In this document: in pieces, positions 51,717 to 64,000 of the stretch | Position numbering within the stretch: the stretch's first letter is position 1 | How the letters are laid out: each line of letters starts with the position of its first letter | Source: Chrysomallon squamiferum | Taxonomy: Eukaryota > Mollusca > Gastropoda > Neomphalida > Peltospiridae | Direction of reading: 5' to 3' | Assembly (NCBI GenBank): GCA_012295275.1 | Contig: CM022670.1 | Location: 24,431,755 to 24,495,754, forward strand | DNA: 64,000 nt | Position numbers and translations under genes: made by a program | The notes under the pieces: generated by a model | Databases searched by the model: none | What the model saw: the letters and a program-made list of their open reading frames with translations, nothing else | What the model was told of the DNA's origin: nothing

Positions 51717-53194
51717 AATAAAAAAGAGTAACAACAACATACTGAAATACATTTTAGACCGCGAATGACTGATTTTGAAGTCTGAAAAATAAATACTTTG
51801 TCACAATAATTTTGATAACATATACATTAAAACAAAATGTTAGTATTCAAGTTCTTTGACAGGAACCTGTGTACGGACGGACAGTATGAGCAAGTCCACA
51901 TGTTGAAATAATACTTGTTTGTATAAAGACAAAGTTTTCCACAGAGTAAAACAGGTGTCAGTTAACACACAACCAGAAATGATCATTTAGGGAAAAAAAA
52001 AAAAAATTAAGTTTTTCTTCTCCAACACAAAACACACCTACGTTTGTTAACATAGGACACTGAGTTAACAATCGTAGCTATATTTTGGCTGGGATGTCGT
52101 TAAATTTTTGTATATATGTCTTCCTCTCTCCATTATAAGAAAGAAAGAAACAAAGAAAAACAATAAATAAAAGAATATACATATTATGAGTATTAAAATC
52201 ATTACTTGAAATGTTTTCGGTAGATAAGGCTGAGAATCTAGTGGTGACTTTAATGCACAGAATATTAATATTTTCTGTTATTCTTAGTCGTATGTCCCTG
52301 TGATCACTGATACCCTTCATTTTCAAAAACAGTCGCTGGGACATTCATTTCTATCTGTTACAAGTATTCCGTGCTTTTCAAATCCAGATTCTCTGTCTTG
52401 GGATTTGTTAAAAGATGTTCTTGTGGCGCTTTGATTCAATTCTTTTATTAGTTACAATATTACTTAAATGAATATAATGATTAACAGGTTTTAAAGACAA
52501 TTTTCGTATTTCTTTACGTCCGCCTAATAATATATATTTCTTCAAAATATGTTGTTCTAAACTTCAGAGTGATATTACACTTTTTTGTTTTCATGTAACA
52601 TTCAGTAAATGACCTCATTGTAAACACTTGATTTGTTTTTTGTGTGTTCACCCTTCACATTATGAGCAAGTTGGAAATTCAAGAGTATTTGCACCTCTAC
52701 TTTACATCACTTGTTGTTTTTTTTAAAAGTTATTGAGCATTATCGTGATATGAGATATCCTACACTAACCGATACTTAATTATTACTACTGCGGCCTATC
52801 AAATAATCACTGGATATTTTTGAGCACCAAAGCAAGAACATTTATTTTTAATGGGTTTTTTTTAAAATTACTTGGCAAGATAGTAAAAGGTTAATGTGTC
52901 ACGGGCACTAACTGTGTGTGATATGTCGGTATTTGTTACATGAATAAGTTCTTTGTCTTTATGAGCACATCGGCGTCTATGATTTTTCTCCTTTTCTTAC
53001 CAAGCAAACACATCATAGGAAGTTACTGAATATTTCAGAATAACGAATGGCGAAAGGCTGATCTTAAATATATTGAACTTATTTTTAACTTTCCAAATTC
53101 CGAGCCTAAAAACGGAATCACACGTCAAGAAGCTGCTCGAATATTCCTTTGAGGATGTATTCTGCATTTCTTAATTTAAAATATCAGCCATATA
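51021..53194. other. Intergenic downstream of copy B, no gene recognised
   Basis: AT-rich with (AAAT)n at 51680-51715. Overlapping frames at 51030-51356 (plus) and 51077-51283 (minus) and the minus frame at 52078-52344 have no recognisable domain. Confidence 0.4.
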
Positions 53195-53200
53195 TTTATT
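53195..53200 (-). terminator. Copy B polyadenylation signal candidate
   Basis: AATAAA on the minus strand, about 87 bp after the stop codon. Confidence 0.35.
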
Positions 53201-53286
53201 CACAACCTTTCTTCTTAACAAACTGTTTGAACAAAAACATCAAAAAAATATATGCACCATATTGAAACTGTTCAGTGTTGTGTGTA

Positions 53287-59219
<5,933 letters not shown>

Positions 59220-59639
59220 AGCGTTTTTATAAAAAAACTAATCCTTGGAATGTTTTAAACAATGCTTTTTATTCACTCGGGATATGAAATTCAGTAAATA
59301 TACATTACTATCTTTGTCCTTTTCAAAACAAACTTATAACTTCCAAAAATAAGTTTCCACATTAACGTTTCAGAACCTGTTGCTATGTTAAAAACAATGA
59401 CTTTTCAATTTCTCCAGCACTTTAAATGTTTTCCCTTATACGAATGTTTTTTTATACAAGCTTAAGTTTTATAAAACATTGCGTCCTTTTGCATTCGAAG
59501 TAAATAAGTCAACTGGCTTTCATTAAAAACACTTTTATACAAAGTATTCAGAAATAATTAAAATAGTCTTAAGTTTCGCCAGTTTCTTAACATCAAGACC
59601 TTCCACACCGAAGTATTTAAAGTAATCTTGCGTAACCGC

Positions 59640-60070
59640 CTGAACACGAGAACAAAAACTTTCGAAAAGCCAAAACGACGGCAACTGACCAAACAGTGAC
59701 CAAAGGTCCAATTATTAGATTCCAATTAAGGAGATTCGGAGCAAGCACGTGTTTTGGAATCGAGAGCGTACATCAAGCGTTTTTCGCTGACCTTTCGGCT
59801 GAGTCGAAAAATCAATTAATTCATTTAACGGGTCCTTTGGAAAAGTGGTCTTCTGAAAGACGACTAACAAGGTTTGTCGCTCTGAAGGTGTAGCAGGGGA
59901 AAGGTGGTGAGGAAAAAGCTGCTTGACTTCTAGACGACAGTGAAAATGAAACATGATGGAAGCGCGCAGTCTCCATCACACAGCACGGCGTGTCGCACCA
60001 ACTCATCTCATCTCATTTTCACCCCCATCTCATCCCGTCACGTGGCATCTCTCTCGGAGAATTAATAAAA
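59640..60070 (-). promoter_or_regulatory. Candidate promoter/5' leader region of copy B
   Basis: A CpG-richer, less AT-rich stretch begins 420 bp upstream of the copy B start codon. It has two CACGTG E-box palindromes (about 59746 and 60040) and CCAAT at about 59708 and 59722. The frames inside it overlap on both strands and match no family. Confidence 0.3.
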
Positions 60071-60250
60071 ATGATTTTTATTGAACATCTTTGACACGCA
60101 ATATACACTCAGGCAGTACTGGAATACACATAACAAATTGACGATAATGACAAGTTAATTAAAGTCAGATCGAAAAGTGACATTTATATGTGAAATGCAT
60201 TCAGTAGACAAATATATTAGCAGAGTAAGAAACAGTACACGCTATATATA

Positions 60251-61150
60251 TCGTACTAACAGTACATTGTAGTATTAATGTACACGACAGTATAAATAGT
60301 ACTAATTGTACACAATTGTATTAATTGTACACGACAGTGTAAATAGTACTAATTGTACACGACAGTATAAATCGTACTAATTGTACACAATTGTATTAAT
60401 TGTACACGACAGTATAAATAGTACTAATTGTACACGACAGTATAAATCGTACTAATTGTACACAATTGTATTAATTGTACATGACAGTATAAATAGTACT
60501 AATTGTATACAATTGTATTAATTGTACACCACAGTATAAATAGTACTAATTGTACACAATTGTATTAATTGTAGACGACAGCATAAATCGTACTAATTGT
60601 ACACAACTGTATTAATTGTAGACGACAGTATAAATCGTACTAATTGTACGCAATTGTATTAATTGTACACGAAAGTATATAAATCGTACTAACTGTACAC
60701 AACTTAATTAATTGTCAACAACTGTATTAATTGTACACGACACTATAAATCGTACTAATTGTACACAACTGTATTAATTGTACTAATTGTACACAACTGT
60801 ATTAATTGTACATGACAGTATAAATCGTATTAATTATACACATTTATATTCATTGTTCACTGCAGTATGTATTAATCGTTCTAACTGTACACGTTTGTAT
60901 TCATTGCACGTGCAGTATTAATCGTACTAATTATACACAATTATGTTAAATGCATAGAGAGCACTATTAACCATTCTAATTGCTGACAATAGTATTAACT
61001 GTACTAATCATACTTATTATACACGATTGTATTAATTGTTCATTACCGTATTAATCGTAATAATACTAATAATTGTGCGTAATAATACTAATTCTACACG
61101 GCTATTTTGATCGCATTAACTGTACATGATTATATTAATCATACTAATTT
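60251..61150. repeat. Minisatellite with alternating 47- and 28-bp units
   Basis: The word GTACTAATTGTA recurs at 60299, 60346, 60374, 60421, 60449, 60496, 60543, 60590 and 60637, spacings 47, 28, 47, 28, 47, 47, 47, 47. The 28-mer equals the 47-mer minus a 19-bp ACAATTGTATTAATTGTAC-type block. Units decay to the right, with variants recognisable to about 61150. It lies upstream of copy B. Confidence 0.9.
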
Positions 61151-61762
61151 ATCGAACATATAACTGTATGCTGAATTGTATAATAACACCAGAATTTTAG
61201 TTGAATTTGCAGAATCAAAAAAAAAAAAAAGAAAAAAAGAAACAGAAATCAAATATATTAGTAAAACCCATTATGAATACGCCAAACACATTGTGCAATA
61301 CAATTTTGATTCAAGTTAGAGATAACATATAATTAATTATAATATAAACAGTTCACGTCAGAAACGAAACTTGTTATTGGGTAGTTTATGCACTGCGCAT
61401 TCTACCTGATCAATGAGTAATAACCACAAACAGTTTGTTTATTGTGGCTTTATTCTCTGTAAAGCAAATTTGCTTTCTTTACTTCTCTTTTATCACCTAC
61501 CTTTTCATCACAAAATGGCTGACGTGGTCAAGATCTATTTTTTAGGCAGTGGCTTTACGATATTATTTGAAATAGAGATCGAATCTTATAAAAACAGTTA
61601 TTCGCCTCTGCTTGAGATTACCATGAGATCGAATCTCGAAAAATAAAGGAAGGGAGCAGTTTCCCGTTTTATGGCTAATTAAATAGATACGTAACAGATA
61701 TAAAATAAAAACTACATATTTCGCAATATTATACCCATATATACACATATATACATAAAAAT

Positions 61763-61793
<31 letters not shown>

Positions 61794-61795
<2 letters not shown>

Positions 61796-62112
61796 CAGGT
61801 ACCGGACCAACGATCCGGACTCCTTGGGGCCTGAGGCATTCCGGATTTCTGGATTTTCCGGTTTTCTGATACCAATGCATCTAAATAGGTAAATAATTAG
61901 GCATAAACATTTTAAAACTAAAAACATAAAGAAAATTGACGATACACAACTGTGGCGACTCGACACGTAAACAATGCGGCGAGTTAATGAACACCATTTT
62001 TCGGTTTTCTATGAAAATAGCGTCGGGAAAAAAAAATAGCGCCGGGAAAAAAATTCCGGTTTTCTAGTCTTTCCGGATTTCAGGAAACCGGATAATTGGT
62101 CCGGTACCTGTA
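61794..62112 (-). mobile_element. MITE copy 2, 315 bp, inverted relative to copy 1
   Basis: Element 61796-62110 has CAGGTACCGGACCAACGATC at one end and the inverted ATAATTGGTCCGGTACCTG at the other, with TA on both sides. The interior is the reverse complement of 17477-17799 (shared AAAATTGACGATACACAACT-type block, CGACTCGACACGTAAACAAT). It is inserted beside a (CA)n(TA)n tract. Confidence 0.85.
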
Positions 62113-62170
62113 TATGTTCATAGATACACATACGATGCTGTGTACATTCAGACAAAGATGTATACATACG

Positions 62171-62182
62171 TACACACATACA

Positions 62183-62216
<34 letters not shown>

Positions 62217-62385
62217 CATACATACATACATACATTCATTCATACATATATACATTCATTCATACATAAATACATACATACATACATACATACATACATA
62301 CATACATTCATACATACATACATTCATACATACATACATACATACATACATACATACATACATACATACATACATACATACATGC
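62171..62385. repeat. (CATA)n microsatellite
   Basis: About 210 bp of CATA with CATT and TATA variants. Confidence 0.95.
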
Positions 62386-62389
62386 TTGC

Positions 62390-63413
62390 AGAACTACAGA
62401 ATTACCAGAAACACTCACATTCGCACAAATAAATCGTAAAACAGCTGTCGTTATTTTAAAACACAAGAGTTGCTATAAGCAGTGCAAAGTGAATCTCTAT
62501 ATGTCATCGTTCTTGGTCAACAAAGTAACGACAAAAAGCCACGCAACAAAAACACGCATTGAAAACAAAACGAGCAATGAACGTTTAAAATACATCAGTA
62601 ACAAAAACTTGGTACAAAATACAAAAGGTTATGATCAGGAAGAATTTTCCGGTGACATTTAGTTTCTTTGGTTTTTTTTTTTTTTATTATATTGCATTGT
62701 AAATAATTAATGAAATAGCAAAATAGAAATTATAAAATAATATTTATGCAGTAAGAAGACAGTCTTTTGATATATAAAACGATGTGACAGAAGAGTTGAA
62801 AATGCAATTTCACGAGCTTGTTTATTGTAATTATATTTTGGTATCGGGAAAAAGTGGTCATTAGAAACTAATAAGCCAGTTATTTGGAATTTAACTAAGA
62901 CGAAAAGTATTCTTTAACAACAGTGAAACATCACGGCACTGAAAATTTGTTTTACTCATTAATTGACTTAAATTGCGAATTCTGTGCATAGCGTTCATTA
63001 AGAAAAGGATCAGTTAGTATCATAAAGCAGGTCTTACATCCTTAACGGAATGATTAAAATGATCAATCTACGACATTAAATTATTTCTTTGATCTGCCCT
63101 GTAATCTCAGTTAATCAATTGTTTTCCTTCGTTTCATTGTTGGCTTCTTGGCACTGTGTATTCCACAATGCTTTGTGATCATATTAATTGCTTATAATGA
63201 AATCTCATCAAAAAACTGCATTCCTAAGTTAGGACGAGCTGCCTGAAATTTCTAGATCAATTGAATTTGTATAACCTTGGAAACAGCAAGATATAACAAA
63301 TATGTCTTCTTCGTTAACCTTGGGTAAAAGATTCAACAGTTATTTGTTTTGACGCGTTTACTCATTGAACATTATTTTAAGTATTTTATTTTAATAATAT
63401 GTAGACTAATTAC

Positions 63414-63474
<61 letters not shown>

Positions 63475-63840
63475 TTATAAAATAATAATAAAATAATAAT
63501 AATAATAATAATAATAATTATATAAACATTTTTAGTTTTTAGAAAAAAAATAAAAAATAAAACATTGAAAAAGAAGCCCTATAGACCGATATTATTAAAA
63601 CATATTCTATTCAATGTTTTACTCAGGAACTTTCGCTACTTTACTTATTCTCTTAATTACTGAACATATCAAAATGAGGTTAAGCTACTATGTGTAAAAA
63701 ATACATCAGAAAAAAACAATGAGTATATTCCCTAGTTAAATCTAGGAACTGTACCGAAGATCTATATCCATTCCGCAACACAATCACGTTTTTTAATTTA
63801 AGGGGGCTGCAAAAGGGGACAAAGCTGAGAAAACGACTCT
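62390..63840. other. No gene recognised; (TTA)n / (TAA)n hairpin at its centre
   Basis: AT-rich. (TTA)n at 63413-63475 is followed at once by TAA-type repeats to 63519, so the two can pair as a hairpin. Would-be introns of copy C may run through here. Confidence 0.4.
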
Positions 63841-63843
63841 GAC

Positions 63844-64000
63844 CTCGTGCAGGGACAGACTGTCGGGTCTGTGCACCTGCTCCACGTCCAGACTGAACGA
63901 CACACTCTTGCTGGGCGAGGGAGACGGCTGAGGGGTGAGGCAAGGGCGTGCCACGGTTTCCGCGCTGCGGCTGATGGAGCAAGGTCGGAACGACTGCGTC
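63844..64000 (-). CDS. TMEM272-like copy C, N-terminal exon (partial at window edge)
   Basis: On the minus strand a 157-bp open stretch ends at CACGAG|GTCAGAG. It reads TQSFRPCSISRSAETVARPC, then PSPSPSKSVSFSLDVEQVHR and PDSLSLHE. The KSVSFSLDVE motif matches KTVSFNVDVS of copy B, both near the exon end in phase 0. It is Ser/Pro-rich and GC3-rich like copy A. It is either the first coding exon of a third paralogue or an alternative 5' exon of copy B, since its phase fits copy B exon 2. The frame annotated from the ATG in this region is a different, spurious one. Confidence 0.6.

Noticed and set aside
60251-61150. Possible CRISPR-like array
   Set aside because: The repeats are directly adjacent, AT-rich and have no unique spacers; it is a minisatellite in animal DNA.

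Overview
The window is AT-rich animal (metazoan) nuclear DNA. It has spliced genes with GT..AG introns, long introns, very many di-, tri- and tetranucleotide repeats, tRNA-derived SINE sequence, decayed LINEs, MITEs and several fold-back repeats. There are no bacterial-style gene clusters. The microsatellite load and the gene content (an SRD5A3 orthologue, a CUB-domain secreted protein, and a tandem family resembling invertebrate TMEM272-like proteins) point to a lophotrochozoan, most likely a mollusc. A cephalopod would fit, but the species cannot be fixed from sequence alone.

Left part (0.4-6.5 kb, minus strand): a secreted CUB-domain protein, read through five coding exons. It starts with a signal-peptide exon at 4.9 kb and runs off the left edge. 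A probable non-coding first exon with a promoter-like region lies at 6.25-6.5 kb. A 194-bp fold-back element sits in its first coding intron.

7-12 kb: no gene recognised; microsatellites and one tRNA-derived SINE head. 12.3-15.6 kb, plus strand: a complete five-exon SRD5A3 gene (polyprenol/polyprenal reductase of the dolichol pathway), 298 aa, every splice phase consistent. 15.7-34 kb: no recognised gene. It holds a 323-bp TA-flanked MITE, a decayed integrase-core fragment and two large inverted pairs of dispersed repeats (25.7/30.6 kb and 30.9/34.2 kb).

34-64 kb: a small family of four-pass membrane proteins. Copy A (plus, 34.3-40.5 kb) has three coding exons and a one-base frameshift in the last. 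Copy B (minus, 59.2-53.3 kb) has four exons and is intact at 308 aa. Copy C is a single N-terminal exon at the right edge (minus). A and B share an N-terminal MSML-R-GT-VRK motif. B and C share a K-[ST]-VSF-[NS]-[VL]-DV motif. A and B share the CP-x2-PK-[IL]-P-[IV]-YL-x-VGG-C and NWCD signatures. Between and inside them lie decayed LINE fragments, a fold-back element with GA/CT ends, a satellite with alternating 47- and 28-bp units, and a second, inverted copy of the MITE.

The genes do not form a pathway. The local theme is duplication and divergence of the TMEM272-like family in repeat-rich DNA. Exon limits were set by hand from splice signals, phase and paralogue comparison; no transcript data were available.
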